A stretch of 64,000 nt of DNA. It comes from Alteriqipengyuania bathyomarina_B (lineage in GTDB: Bacteria > Pseudomonadota > Alphaproteobacteria > Sphingomonadales > Sphingomonadaceae). The notes beneath the pieces were generated by a model. It was not told the DNA's origin. It searched no databases and worked only from the letters and a program-made list of their open reading frames with translations. Position numbers and translations under genes: made by a program. The stretch is from positions 620,001-684,000 of the forward strand of contig NZ_JBCFZM010000002.1 in NCBI RefSeq assembly GCF_038594605.1. Reading direction: 5' to 3'. Shown here in pieces: positions 26,132 through 35,490 of the stretch (positions within the stretch are counted from its first letter, which is position 1; every line of letters starts with the position of its first letter).

Positions 26132-26160
26132 TAATTCGGACTAATCCGGTCCGATTTCAA
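26132..26160 (-). promoter_or_regulatory. Predicted suf operon promoter with palindromic operator
   Basis: On the minus strand: TTGAAA, a 17-base spacer, then GAATTA, ending 6 bases before the sufR ATG. The spacer holds most of a 19-base palindrome at 26136-26154 (TCGGAC, 7 bases, GTCCGA), well placed for repression by the Rrf2 protein. No Shine-Dalgarno lies between, so the message may be leaderless. Confidence 0.55.
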
Positions 26161-26211
26161 CCAAAACCCGACTGTTGCGAGTCGTTAGCGTCTTTGTTGT
26201 CCTCGCCGCGT

Positions 26212-26385
26212 TCGCTTCGCCGGGGCTTCGCTCCGGCTACGCGGCGGCTGCGGGCGGCCCTTGGCCTTGCCGTTCGTGGAACGAACGGGTGAGGCTATCG
26301 CCAATCCGGTCGCCGCGACCGGCAAGGGCGACCGCCCGCCGGCGCTCCTGCGCCGCCCCATCGGAGGCCGCGCGAAGCGCGATTA
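26212..26385. repeat. Run of small hairpins upstream of sufR
   Basis: Five short hairpins in a row: GCCGGGGC/GCTCCGGC (loop TTC), CCGTTCGT/ACGAACGG at 26270-26288, CCGGTCG/CGACCGG at 26306-26322, GGCGC/GCGCC at 26341-26354, and GCGC/GCGC around 26374. No protein is supported here. The stretch lies between the divergent-facing sufR promoter and the end of the DUF885 gene. Confidence 0.6.
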
Positions 26386-26405
26386 GCCGCGAGAGAAAAT
26401 TACTC

Positions 26406-28208
26406 CTACCCACCCTTCTCCCGCGCCACCCACGCCTCGACATTCTCTTCCAGGATATCGAGCGGCACCGGGCCGGGCAGCAGCACGACATCGTGGAATG
26501 CGCGGATGTCGAAATCATCGCCCAGCTCGGCGCGCGCAGCCTCGCGCAGCTCCATGATCTTCAATTTGCCGATCATGTAGGCGGTCGCCTGGCCCGGATA
26601 GACGATATAGCGCTCGATCGCCTTGCGGATGTCGCCATCGGGATTGGGCGTGTTGTCCTTCAGGTACTGGATCGCCCTCTCGCGGCTCCAGCGCTTGGAG
26701 TGGATGCCGGTGTCGACCACCAGCCGACAGGCGCGCCACAGCTCCATCTGCAGCCGCCCGAAATCGGAGTAGGGATCGGTGTAGAAACCCATGTCCTTGC
26801 CGAGCTCCTCCGAATAGAGGCCCCAGCCTTCGGTATAGGCGGTCACCCCGCCGAACCGCCGGAAGGGCGGCACGTCGCCCAGCTCGGTCTGGATCGAGCG
26901 CTGGAGGTGATGGCCGGGCAGGCCTTCGTGATAGGCGAGCGCTTCAAGCTCGTTCTTGCTCATGTCCTTGAGGTTGTAGAGGTTCACGTAATAGGTCCCG
27001 GGGCGCGAACCGTCGGGCGCAGGGCTCTGGTAGAAGGCTTTCCCCGCGCTCTTTTCGCGGAAAGCCTCGACCGGCTTCACCGTGAGTGCGGCCTTGGGAA
27101 GCGTGGCGAAGAATTCGGGCAGCTTCGCTTCCATCGCGTCGATCTTCGCATTGGCATCGGCGAGATAGGCTTCGCGCGTGTCGTAATAGAAGCGGTCGTC
27201 GGTGCGGGTGAATTCGAAGAATTCCTGCAAGGTCCCCTCGAACCCGACCTGATTCATGATCGCGCGCATCTCGTCGTGAATGCGCGCGACATTCTCAAGC
27301 CCGATCCGGTGGATCTGGTCGGCGGTGAGATCGGTGGTGGTGTAGTTCTTGAGCAGCGCGGCGTAGTAGGCCTCGCCCTCGGGAAAGCGCCAGATGCCGT
27401 CCTCGGTCGGTGCGATGGCCTGCTGCCGCTTCATTTCGGCGAGCAGCCGCCGATAGGCGGGCGCGGCGCTATCGCGCCATGCCGCCTGGGCCGCGCCCTC
27501 GGTGATGTTGACCTGGATGTCGGAAATGCCGATTTCGCGGACCTTCTTGCCGAAGTCTTCGAGCACCGCGTTGTTCTCACCCGCGTCGAGCAGGTTCTCG
27601 ATATCGGAGATCACATAGGAATAAACCCACCTGGGCGGCATCACGCCGTTGTCCGCGCGTTCGCGCGATTGCGCGGTCAGCGTGTCGATCACGCGCCCCA
27701 GCCCGGTGATCCGGTCGACGTAATCGGTCGCCTGCTGGAAGGTCGACATCGAGTGGATATTGATCAGGAAGGCGGGCAGCTGGCTCTGCGCGCCGCTCAT
27801 CTGGTCGAAGATGTAGCCGTAATCGCGAAACGGGAAGAGCGAGGCGGAGCGCTGCGCCATCGCGTCGAACAGGCGGTAGGACAGCGCGTCTTTGTCCGAC
27901 AGCGCGGCCAGATCGTACCCCTCGCGCATGGTCCGCGCGGTCTGCTGGAGGAGCCTTTCCTCCTCGACCTGCGCGCGTTCGGTGAAGTCGCCCCAGCTGC
28001 CGTAATCATCGTCGCGGATCCCGCGATAGGCCTTGCTCAGCGGCGATATCGCCAGCTGCGCATTGTCGTACCGATCGAACAGCGTGTCGATGTCGGCGGG
28101 CGCGGACTGCGGCGCCATGGCCACCGGTGCCGTCTCTGCCATGGTCGTGCAGGAAGCGAGGCCGAGGCTCGCGAGAAGCAGGATGGCGGTGTGCGGTGCA
28201 GGTTTCAT
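26406..28208 (-). CDS. DUF885 family putative metallopeptidase lipoprotein
   Basis: 600 aa. Signal with lipobox (LASCTTM) at about residue 20. The DUF885 domain fills the rest. A zinc-binding-like HEGLPGHH motif is present around residue 426, within AYHEGLPGHHLQRS, consistent with the HExxH-type peptidases grouped in this family. Substrate unknown. It is a single gene, convergent with nothing, and followed by the hairpin-rich gap before sufR. Confidence 0.85.
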   Translation of the reverse strand: MKPAPHTAILLLASLGLASCTTMAETAPVAMAPQSAPADIDTLFDRYDNAQLAISPLSKAYRGIRDDDYGSWGDFTERAQVEEERLLQQTARTMREGYDLAALSDKDALSYRLFDAMAQRSASLFPFRDYGYIFDQMSGAQSQLPAFLINIHSMSTFQQATDYVDRITGLGRVIDTLTAQSRERADNGVMPPRWVYSYVISDIENLLDAGENNAVLEDFGKKVREIGISDIQVNITEGAAQAAWRDSAAPAYRRLLAEMKRQQAIAPTEDGIWRFPEGEAYYAALLKNYTTTDLTADQIHRIGLENVARIHDEMRAIMNQVGFEGTLQEFFEFTRTDDRFYYDTREAYLADANAKIDAMEAKLPEFFATLPKAALTVKPVEAFREKSAGKAFYQSPAPDGSRPGTYYVNLYNLKDMSKNELEALAYHEGLPGHHLQRSIQTELGDVPPFRRFGGVTAYTEGWGLYSEELGKDMGFYTDPYSDFGRLQMELWRACRLVVDTGIHSKRWSRERAIQYLKDNTPNPDGDIRKAIERYIVYPGQATAYMIGKLKIMELREAARAELGDDFDIRAFHDVVLLPGPVPLDILEENVEAWVAREKGG

Positions 28209-28328
28209 GCGAGGCTCTCTCCCGATTTATTATCGGTGCGCATCCTGCCTCAAGCCGGGGTCGGGAGGAAGGGGGGCCTCTACGCCTCACGCTCGACTTG
28301 GCCGCGGCTGCGCAATAGGACGTCTCGC

Positions 28329-29363
28329 ATGCTGTTTCCCGCCCTTCGCCCGCTGCTCTTCACGCTCGATCCCGAACGCGCGCACCGGCTTTCGCTCGCC
28401 GGGCTCAGGCGCATGCCCACAGGCAGGCCGCCACGCCACGATCCGGCTCTGGCGGTGCAGGTCGGCGGGCTCACCTTCCCCACGCCCGTCGGCGTGGCGC
28501 CGGGTTACGACAAGGATGCCGAAGTGCCCGACGCGCTGCTGGGACTGGGCTTCGGCTTCGTTGAGGTGGGCACGATCACGCCCTTTGCGCAGGCGGGCAA
28601 TCCGCAGCCGCGCCTGTTCCGGCTGGTCGAGGATCGCGCGGTCATCAACCGCATGGGATTCAACAATGGCGGGGCCGAGGCCGCGCATGAGAGATTGAGC
28701 ACGCGCGCCGGCCGGCCGGGCATCGTCGGCATCAATATCGGCGCCAACAAGGACAGCGACGATCGCATCGCCGACTATGCGCTGCTGACCGGGCTGATGG
28801 CCCCGCTCGCCAGCTATCTCACGGTCAATATCTCCAGCCCCAACACGCCGGGCCTGCGCAACCTGCAGGCGGGCGATGCGCTGAAGGACCTGCTCGACGC
28901 CGTGTTCGAAGCGCGCGGCGAGGCGACGACGCCGGTGTTCCTCAAGCTCGCGCCCGATCTGGAGCCCAGGGAGATCGAAGCAGTGGCGAAAGTGGCGCTC
29001 GACAGCCCGCTCGCCGCGTTGATTATCTCCAATACCACGCTCGCCCGGCCTCCGTTGAGGTCCAAGCATGCGGGCGAGGCTGGGGGACTTTCGGGCGCGC
29101 CGCTCGCGCCGATCGCGCTCCAGCGGCTGAAGGATTTCCGCAAGGCGACCGGTGGAAATATCCCGCTGATCGCCGCCGGAGGCGTCGACAGCGCCGATGC
29201 CGCGTGGGAGCGGATCGTCGCGGGCGCCAGCCTCGTGCAGCTCTATTCGGCGATGGTCTATCAGGGCCCGATGCTGGGGCGAAGGATCGCGCGGGGCCTG
29301 TCACAACGCTTGCGGCGCGAAGGCTTTGCCACGATGGAAGAGGCCATCGGATCGCAAAGCTAA
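28329..29363 (+). CDS. pyrD: Dihydroorotate dehydrogenase (quinone), class 2
   Basis: 344 aa. Oxidises dihydroorotate to orotate in pyrimidine synthesis and passes electrons to quinone. The N-terminal membrane-associating helix (LFPALRPLLFTLDPERAH) is class-2-type. FMN and substrate features are VGVAPGYDKD, NRMGFNNGG, VNISSPNTPGLRNLQ, and GGVDSADAA. Length is normal. gamma-Glutamyltransferase follows 8 bases later. Confidence 0.95.
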   Translation: MLFPALRPLLFTLDPERAHRLSLAGLRRMPTGRPPRHDPALAVQVGGLTFPTPVGVAPGYDKDAEVPDALLGLGFGFVEVGTITPFAQAGNPQPRLFRLVEDRAVINRMGFNNGGAEAAHERLSTRAGRPGIVGINIGANKDSDDRIADYALLTGLMAPLASYLTVNISSPNTPGLRNLQAGDALKDLLDAVFEARGEATTPVFLKLAPDLEPREIEAVAKVALDSPLAALIISNTTLARPPLRSKHAGEAGGLSGAPLAPIALQRLKDFRKATGGNIPLIAAGGVDSADAAWERIVAGASLVQLYSAMVYQGPMLGRRIARGLSQRLRREGFATMEEAIGSQS

Positions 29364-29371
29364 GGATCGCC

Positions 29372-31099
29372 ATGTTGCTGCGCACGCTCACCTGTTTCGC
29401 CACCGCCCTGCTCGTTGGCGGTTGTGCCACGGTAGAGGCCGACACTGTCCCGCTCTACGGGACCGAAAATCAGGATTTCTCGCCCGGCGGCGCAGTCAGC
29501 GCAGCCGACCCGCGGGCCGAGGCCGCGGGCTACGAAATCCTGCGCAAGGGCGGCAATGCGACCGATGCGGCCATCGCGGTGATGCTCGCGCTCACCGTGG
29601 TCGAACCGCAGAGTTCGGGCATCGGCGGCGGCGGCTTCATGGTCTATGGTGGACCGGGCGGCGCGGTCACGACCTTCGACGGGCGCGAGACCGCCCCTGC
29701 CGGTGCGACGCCCGAATGGTTCCTCGACGCAGACGGCACGGTTCCCCCGTTCGGCGAGTCGGTCCGCAGCGGGCTGAGCGTCGGCGTGCCGGGCAATGTC
29801 GCGCTCGCGGCCAAGGCGCATGCCGAGCACGGCAAGCTTGCCTGGGCGGAGCTGTTCGGCCCCGCGATCGCGCTGGCGCGCGACGGCTTCCGGATCAATC
29901 CGCGCCTGAATTCCTCGCTGGCCGACAACAAGGATCGCGGCGCGCGCAGCGCATCCGCCATGGCGCTCTATTACGACGCAGCGGGCGAACCTCTGCCGGT
30001 GGGCACCACGGTCACCAACCCGGCGCTCGCAGCGGTGCTGGAGAGCATCGCGCAGGAAGGGCCGCAAGCCTTCTATCGCGGCGAACTGGCGAGCGAGATC
30101 GCACGCACCGTGGCCGAGGATACGCCCCGCCAGACGCCGATGAACCTGCGCGATATCGAAGGCTATCAGGCGAAGGAGCGCGCCGCGCTGTGCGCGCCCT
30201 ATCGCGCCTATCGCATCTGCGCGATGGGTCCGCCCACCTCGGGCGGCATCGCGGTGCTGCAGATCCTCGGCCAGCTGGAGCGGTTCGATCTTGCCGCGCT
30301 CGGCCCGCGCAATCCGGTAACCTGGCACCTGTTCCTCGAATCGCAGCGGCTCGCCTATGCCGACCGCGAACTTTACGCGGCCGACAGCGATTTCGTGCCC
30401 GTCCCCGTAGAGGGCCTGCTCGCGCCGGACTATCTGGCAAAGCGCAGCGCTCTGATTTCCGCCGACCGCACTCTCGCCGAGGTTGAAGCGGGTACGCCGA
30501 TGGGCGCGACCACCGCGTTGGCCGACGGGGACGAGCCCGAAGAGCGCGGCACCTCGCATATCGCGGTGGTCGACGGCAGCGGCGCGATGATCAGCTATAC
30601 TTCGACCATCGAAGGCGCCTTCGGATCGGGGCTGATGGTGGAAGGGTTCTACCTCAACAACGAACTCACCGATTTCAGCCGCTCCCCCATGATCGACGGC
30701 AAGCCGGTCGCCAACCGGGTCGAGCCCGGCAAGCGGCCGCGTAGCTCGATGTCGCCGGTGATCGTCTACGATCCGCAAGGGCGGCCGTTCATGGCAGTGG
30801 GCGCAGCAGGTGGCAGCACGATCCCCGTGCAGACCGCGCGCAGCATTATCGGCGTGATCGATTTCGGTCTTGCCCCGCAGGAGGCGCTGGGCCTGCCCTT
30901 CGTGATGGCGTTCGGCGACAGCGTGCTGCTGGAAGAAGGCACCTGGCTGGCGGATAGCCAGGCCGCGTTCCGTGCTCTCGGGCACGACATGCTGACGGTC
31001 AGGGCCGCTCCGGTGAAGGCCGGGATCGTCGCCCGCCGCGACGGGCAATGGATTTCGGCCCGCGATCCGCGCCTGATCGGACAGCTCGAACTGCCCTAG
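29372..31099 (+). CDS. ggt: Gamma-glutamyltransferase
   Basis: 575 aa. Periplasmic or outer-membrane lipoprotein: the signal ends with a VGGCA lipobox. The Ntn-hydrolase proenzyme is expected to cleave before the threonine of RGTSHIAVVD (around residue 391). Substrate-loop residues are visible in SSGIGGGGFMVY, and the later GAFGSGLMVEGFYLNNELTDF and PVIVYDPQGRPFMAVGAAGGS are conserved. It hydrolyses or transfers the gamma-glutamyl group of glutathione. The gene is close behind pyrD and probably shares its transcript. Confidence 0.92.
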   Translation: MLLRTLTCFATALLVGGCATVEADTVPLYGTENQDFSPGGAVSAADPRAEAAGYEILRKGGNATDAAIAVMLALTVVEPQSSGIGGGGFMVYGGPGGAVTTFDGRETAPAGATPEWFLDADGTVPPFGESVRSGLSVGVPGNVALAAKAHAEHGKLAWAELFGPAIALARDGFRINPRLNSSLADNKDRGARSASAMALYYDAAGEPLPVGTTVTNPALAAVLESIAQEGPQAFYRGELASEIARTVAEDTPRQTPMNLRDIEGYQAKERAALCAPYRAYRICAMGPPTSGGIAVLQILGQLERFDLAALGPRNPVTWHLFLESQRLAYADRELYAADSDFVPVPVEGLLAPDYLAKRSALISADRTLAEVEAGTPMGATTALADGDEPEERGTSHIAVVDGSGAMISYTSTIEGAFGSGLMVEGFYLNNELTDFSRSPMIDGKPVANRVEPGKRPRSSMSPVIVYDPQGRPFMAVGAAGGSTIPVQTARSIIGVIDFGLAPQEALGLPFVMAFGDSVLLEEGTWLADSQAAFRALGHDMLTVRAAPVKAGIVARRDGQWISARDPRLIGQLELP

Positions 31100-31194
31100 C
31101 GTTTCCCGCGCCCAGCGCTTGCCGTGGGGTTAACGGGAGCCTAAACCGCACGGCACCGTTAGAAAGACAACAGAAACTGGGAGAAGGTGCGCCT

Positions 31195-33006
31195 TTGACG
31201 CAGCTTAGAGAGATCGAACAGGCCGACAATCTGGTCGCGCTGTTCCTCAAACGCGCCGACGCAGCGGGTGACGCACCGTTCCTCGGCCGAAAGGTCGATG
31301 GCGACTGGCAGACCATCAGCTGGCGCACCGCGGCCGAGCAGGTGTACATCATGGCCGAGAACCTGCGCGGCCTTGGGCTGCGGGATGGCGACCGGGTGAT
31401 GCTGGTGAGCGAGAACCGGCCCGAGTGGTGCATCGCCGACCTGGCGATCATGGCCGCAGGCTGCATCACGGTGCCCGCCTACATCACCAATACCGAGCGC
31501 GATCACGTCCACATCCTCGACAATTCGGGCGCGCGGGCCGTGATCGTCTCGAACGAGAAGCTGTCCGGACCGCTGATCCCCGCGATCTTCAACACCGGCA
31601 TTGCCGAACACATCATCCCGATCGAAAGCGTGCGCGGCTATCAGGGCGGCAATCTCGCCTGCCATGGCTGGTCGCAGATGACCTCGGGCGATGCAGGCGC
31701 GGCCCGCAAGGCGGTCGAGGCGCGGATCGCCAAGATCGGGCGCAAGGATACCGCCTGCATCATCTACACCAGCGGCACCGGCGGGGCGCCGCGCGGCGTG
31801 CTGCAGCACCATGGCGCGATCCTGTGCAACGTCGCGGGCGCGGCGGACATTTTGATCGACGATTTCAACCTGTCGAACGACGAGCGCTTCCTCTCCTTCC
31901 TCCCGCTCAGCCATGCTTACGAGCATACGGGCGGGCAATTCCTGCCCATCGGCGTCGGTGCACAGATCTATTATGCGGAAGGGCTGGAGAAGCTCGCCAG
32001 CAATATCGAGGAGACGAGCCCGACGGTGATGGTCGTGGTGCCTCGCCTGTTCGAAGTGCTGCGCACCCGGATCATGAAGCAGATCGCCAAGCAGGGCGGC
32101 GCCGCGAGCTACCTGATGGATCGCGCGCTCGAAATCGAGGAGCGTGCGGACGAGAACGGCAGGAAACGGCTGCGCGACAAGCCGATGGACCTGATCGTCG
32201 GGCGGCTGCTGCGGCCTAAGATCCGCGCGAAGTTCGGCGGGCGGCTCAAGGCGATGGTTTCGGGCGGCGCGCCGCTCAACCCCGAGGTCGGCACTTTCTT
32301 CCAGGCCCTCGGCCTGCCGATGATGCAGGGCTATGGCCAGACCGAGGCGGGGCCGGTCATCAGCTGCAACCGCCCTTCCGCCGGTGTCTCGATGGACACG
32401 GTCGGCCCGCCGATGAAAGGCGTCGAGATCAGGATCGCCGATGACGGCGAGATCCTGTGCCGGGGCGAGCTGGTGATGCACGGTTACTGGCAGAACCAGG
32501 CCGAGACCGAGCGCGCGCTGCAGGACGGCTGGCTCCACACCGGCGATATCGGCCATCTGGACAAAAAGGGCCGGATCAAGATAACCGACCGCAAGAAGGA
32601 CATGATCGTCAACGACAAGGGCGACAATGTCGCGCCGCAGAAGGTCGAGGGGATGCTGACACTGCAACCCGAGATCGGGCAGGCGATGGTGATCGGCGAC
32701 CGGCGGCCCTACGTGGTCGGGCTGATTGTGCCCGATGCCGAATGGGCGCTCGACTGGTGCAAGGCGCAGGGCAAGCCGCTCGACTGCAAGCAGGTGCAGG
32801 AGTTGCCCGAGTTTCGCGCGGAAATCCGCAAGGCGATCGATCGGGTGAACAAGGAACTCTCGGTGGTGGAGAAGGTCCGCGGCTTCGTCTTCGCCGACGA
32901 GCCCTTCGGAATCGAGAACGAGGAAATGACGCCGAGCATGAAGATCCGGCGGCACAAGATCCGTGAACGCTACGGCGATCGGCTCGACGCGCTGTACCGG
33001 AAGTGA
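31195..33006 (+). CDS. Long-chain acyl-CoA synthetase (AMP-binding)
   Basis: 603 aa. Activates fatty acids to acyl-CoA via acyl-AMP. The P-loop-like IIYTSGTGGAPRGV stands where TSGTTGxPKG is usual. Other features are LSFLPLSHAYEHTGG, GYGQTEAGPV, GWLHTGDIGHLDKKGRIKITDRKKDMIV (fatty-acid binding and hinge), and the C-terminal lysine region. The start is TTG, 7 bases after GGGAGAAGG; no ATG fits. A cupin gene overlaps its end by GTGA. Confidence 0.9.
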   Translation: MTQLREIEQADNLVALFLKRADAAGDAPFLGRKVDGDWQTISWRTAAEQVYIMAENLRGLGLRDGDRVMLVSENRPEWCIADLAIMAAGCITVPAYITNTERDHVHILDNSGARAVIVSNEKLSGPLIPAIFNTGIAEHIIPIESVRGYQGGNLACHGWSQMTSGDAGAARKAVEARIAKIGRKDTACIIYTSGTGGAPRGVLQHHGAILCNVAGAADILIDDFNLSNDERFLSFLPLSHAYEHTGGQFLPIGVGAQIYYAEGLEKLASNIEETSPTVMVVVPRLFEVLRTRIMKQIAKQGGAASYLMDRALEIEERADENGRKRLRDKPMDLIVGRLLRPKIRAKFGGRLKAMVSGGAPLNPEVGTFFQALGLPMMQGYGQTEAGPVISCNRPSAGVSMDTVGPPMKGVEIRIADDGEILCRGELVMHGYWQNQAETERALQDGWLHTGDIGHLDKKGRIKITDRKKDMIVNDKGDNVAPQKVEGMLTLQPEIGQAMVIGDRRPYVVGLIVPDAEWALDWCKAQGKPLDCKQVQELPEFRAEIRKAIDRVNKELSVVEKVRGFVFADEPFGIENEEMTPSMKIRRHKIRERYGDRLDALYRK

Positions 33007-33395
33007 GCGTGCATCGGCTAATTGCCCTGCTCGCGTCTCCCGTCGTATTGCTCGCGATTGCGGCGGGCTGCGTCACGGCCGGCAACGTCTCCCTGCCGAG
33101 CGCGCTGGAAGCGGGCTGGGAGGGCGAGCGCGTTTGCGAGCTTCGGCACCAGAGCGATACGCACCGCGTCCTGCGGTGCGCCTTCCCGCCTGGCGTCGGG
33201 CACGAACGACATTTTCATCCCGCGCATTACGGCTACGCGCTGAGCGGGGGGACGATGCGGATTACCGATGCGGGCGGAACCCGCACGGTCGATCTGGCGA
33301 CCGGCGCGGATTATTCGAGCGACGGCACGCCGTGGCACGAAGTCGTCAATGTCGGCGAGACCCCGGTGATCTACCTGATCGTCGAAGAACTTTAG
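33003..33395 (+). CDS. Small cupin-domain lipoprotein
   Basis: 130 aa from a GTG that overlaps the previous stop. Signal with lipobox (AAGCVT) around residue 23. The cupin fold has motif 1 (GHERHFHPAHYGYALSGG) with histidines for a metal, and a later PWHEVVNVG motif 2. Function unknown; such cupins may bind or isomerise small metabolites in the periplasm. It is probably co-translated with the acyl-CoA synthetase. Confidence 0.7.
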   Translation: MSVHRLIALLASPVVLLAIAAGCVTAGNVSLPSALEAGWEGERVCELRHQSDTHRVLRCAFPPGVGHERHFHPAHYGYALSGGTMRITDAGGTRTVDLATGADYSSDGTPWHEVVNVGETPVIYLIVEEL

Positions 33396-33404
33396 GTCGC
33401 CTTC

Positions 33405-33938
33405 TCAGGCCGCTTCTTCCAGATCGACATATTCGGGCATGAAGGTCGGCTCCCGGCTCGACCAGGCAGGCGCGGTCGCGGCGGCTTCGCTCAGCGATTG
33501 CAACAGGATCTTGCGGCGCGCCGGGCGCAGGTGCGGCATCGCGGCGCCGGCGCAAAAGGCGCTCGGCAACCACGGACGGATATCCGCGCCGAGCAGCCGC
33601 TCGTAAAGGAAGCGGAAGGGCGAGAACCCATCGAGTCGCTCCTGCGAGAGGTCAAACGCGGCAAGACGCGAAAGCTGGCCGATGAACGGCCCCACCGTCT
33701 CGGTCGCTTCGGCGTCGGGAATCGCGTGGCGCATGGCCTTGAGATCCTGATAGGCGACATATTGCCGACGAATCGCCACGTTCTCGGACGCGTTGCGCGC
33801 CCACAGCTTGAACGCGTCGCACCGGCCAAGGCCGATATCGAGATTGCGGCGGATGAAGCGCTGCTCGCAAGGGCTGAACCCTGCGAATTCGCGCATCTCC
33901 GCGATGCTCAGGCTGGTGGTGTTGTTCTTCGTCGCCAT
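33405..33938 (-). CDS. Hypothetical soluble protein
   Basis: 177 aa from an ATG with GGAGGGG four bases upstream. Mostly helical and charged, with four Cys residues (SPCEQ, GRCDA, AFCAG) and no obvious motif. No signal peptide. It is convergent with the cupin gene. Family not recognised. Confidence 0.6.
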   Translation of the reverse strand: MATKNNTTSLSIAEMREFAGFSPCEQRFIRRNLDIGLGRCDAFKLWARNASENVAIRRQYVAYQDLKAMRHAIPDAEATETVGPFIGQLSRLAAFDLSQERLDGFSPFRFLYERLLGADIRPWLPSAFCAGAAMPHLRPARRKILLQSLSEAAATAPAWSSREPTFMPEYVDLEEAA

Positions 33939-34051
33939 CGTGCCCCTCCGTGGCCCCCAAGAGTGGCGGCCCGTTTGTCCGATGGCAGGCATGTTTCCGC
34001 GATCTTGGTAAACAAACCGCTAAGGTTGATCTCAGGTCTTTCCGCAGGCGG

Positions 34052-34855
34052 TCAGATCAGCCCTGCAAGCGGGCTGGAGGGGTCCGCATATTTGCGTGTC
34101 GCCATGCGCCCGGAGAGGTAGGCGTCGCGCCCCGCCTGCACCGCCAGCTTCATTGCGCGGGCCATGCGAATCGGGTCTTTCGCCTCGGCGATGGCGGTGT
34201 TCATCAGGATCCCGTCGCAGCCCAGCTCCATGCCGACCGCCGCGTCGGACGCGGTGCCGACTCCGGCATCGACCAGCACGGGCACGCTCGCCCCTTCGAC
34301 GATCAGGCGAATCGTCACCCGGTTCTGGATGCCCAACCCCGAACCGATGGGCGCGCCCAGCGGCATGATCGCCACCGCGCCTGCCTCTTCCAGCTGCTTC
34401 GCGGCTATCGGATCATCGGCACAATAGACCATCGGGTGGAAGCCTTCGTTGGCCAGCGTCTCCGTCGCGCGCAGCGTCTCGCGCATGTCGGGATAGAGCG
34501 TCTTCGCCTCGCCCAGCACTTCCAGCTTCACCAGGTCCCAGCCGCCCGCTTCGCGCGCCAGCCGCAACGTGCGCACCGCGTCGTCGGCGGTGAAGCACCC
34601 GGCGGTATTGGGCAGGTAGGTGACCTTCTTGGGATCGATGAAGTCGGTCAGCATCGGCTGATTCGGGTCGGAGACATTGACCCGGCGCACCGCGACGGTG
34701 ACGATCTCCGCCCCGCTCGCTTCGAGCGCGGCGGCGTTCTGTGCGAAGTCCTTGTACTTGCCGGTGCCCACGATCAGCCGTGAACGGAAGGTATGGCCCG
34801 CGACCGACCAGGTGTCTTCGGAACGATCAGTCGCTGGTGTTTGCATTTCGGTCAT
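34052..34855 (-). CDS. thiG: Thiazole synthase
   Basis: 267 aa. Builds the thiazole phosphate of thiamine with ThiS-thiocarboxylate. The Schiff-base lysine is in DLVKLEVLGE; other motifs are LIVGTGKY, PNTAGCFTADDAVR, PIGSGLGIQN, and VDAGVGTASDAA. Its N-terminus overlaps the preceding membrane-protein gene by 29 bases. A start three codons downstream (34846) would still overlap. Confidence 0.95.
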   Translation of the reverse strand: MTEMQTPATDRSEDTWSVAGHTFRSRLIVGTGKYKDFAQNAAALEASGAEIVTVAVRRVNVSDPNQPMLTDFIDPKKVTYLPNTAGCFTADDAVRTLRLAREAGGWDLVKLEVLGEAKTLYPDMRETLRATETLANEGFHPMVYCADDPIAAKQLEEAGAVAIMPLGAPIGSGLGIQNRVTIRLIVEGASVPVLVDAGVGTASDAAVGMELGCDGILMNTAIAEAKDPIRMARAMKLAVQAGRDAYLSGRMATRKYADPSSPLAGLI

Positions 34856-35261
34856 GTCGGCCCCGGTATCCACCCGCCATTGCGGTAGCAAGGCCGATCC
34901 ACAATATGAGGGCAGTTGCCATCCATGCGACGCCAAGCATCGTCTCGTTCCCGGTTGGCGGCCATTCGGTCGTCCCGGTAATGACTGTGCATGCAGGCAT
35001 GCCGGCCAACAGCTTGATCGCGACTATCGTGTAGGAAATGGAAAGCAGCGCGGGGATTATCGCGGCAAGGCTTACGGCCACGCGATTCGGCCTCCAGCAC
35101 AGCAGCGCCACGCCAAGCAGGTTCAGCGGTAAGGTGACGATGAAGCCGAGCAGCGAGTCAGGCGCATTGCCGGTGCAGGTTTCCACCATCCCTGCGAGGA
35201 AACCGAAAAGCCCGCTCAGCGTGAGAATCAGGAAAGCTGCGAGGGCGCGCAGTAGCGCCAT
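34827..35261 (-). CDS. Membrane protein between thiS and thiG
   Basis: 144 aa. Four hydrophobic segments: about 5-27, 38-55, 62-82 and 105-125. The loop around residue 88 holds a cysteine (MPACTV), with another at residue 29 (VETCTG). Start is the ATG immediately after the thiS TAG stop, with no gap. The 3' end extends into thiG. No family recognised; its role in thiamine synthesis is unproven. Confidence 0.55.
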   Translation of the reverse strand: MALLRALAAFLILTLSGLFGFLAGMVETCTGNAPDSLLGFIVTLPLNLLGVALLCWRPNRVAVSLAAIIPALLSISYTIVAIKLLAGMPACTVITGTTEWPPTGNETMLGVAWMATALILWIGLATAMAGGYRGRHDRNANTSD

Positions 35262-35471
35262 CTATCCGCCGCCGACGAAATGCACGATCTCGAGCGTGTC
35301 GCCATCGGCGAGCGCGATCTCGCCGAGCTTCGAGCGCGGGGCGATTTCGCCATTGTGCTCGACCGCCACCTTTTCGGGCGCAAGGCCGAGTTCGCGCACG
35401 AGTGTGGCGATGTCGGGGGCGGAGGTGGTGCGACTCTCGCCGTTCAGCTGGATCGATTTGGGGTCGCTCAT
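35262..35471 (-). CDS. thiS: Thiamine biosynthesis sulfur carrier
   Basis: 69 aa. Ubiquitin-like sulfur carrier with the required C-terminal Gly-Gly (HFVGGG). It is adenylated by ThiF and thiocarboxylated, then donates sulfur to ThiG. The sequence pattern LNGESRTTSAPDIATLVRELGL fits ThiS. Normal length. Separated from a MerC-like gene by 19 bases. Confidence 0.92.
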   Translation of the reverse strand: MSDPKSIQLNGESRTTSAPDIATLVRELGLAPEKVAVEHNGEIAPRSKLGEIALADGDTLEIVHFVGGG

Positions 35472-35490
35472 GGTGGGAGCGACATAGGCC

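Noticed and set aside
26175..29363. A 1062-codon open frame on the + strand
   Set aside because: It runs antisense through the DUF885 gene; only its last part (from 28329) is the real pyrD. High GC makes long spurious frames.
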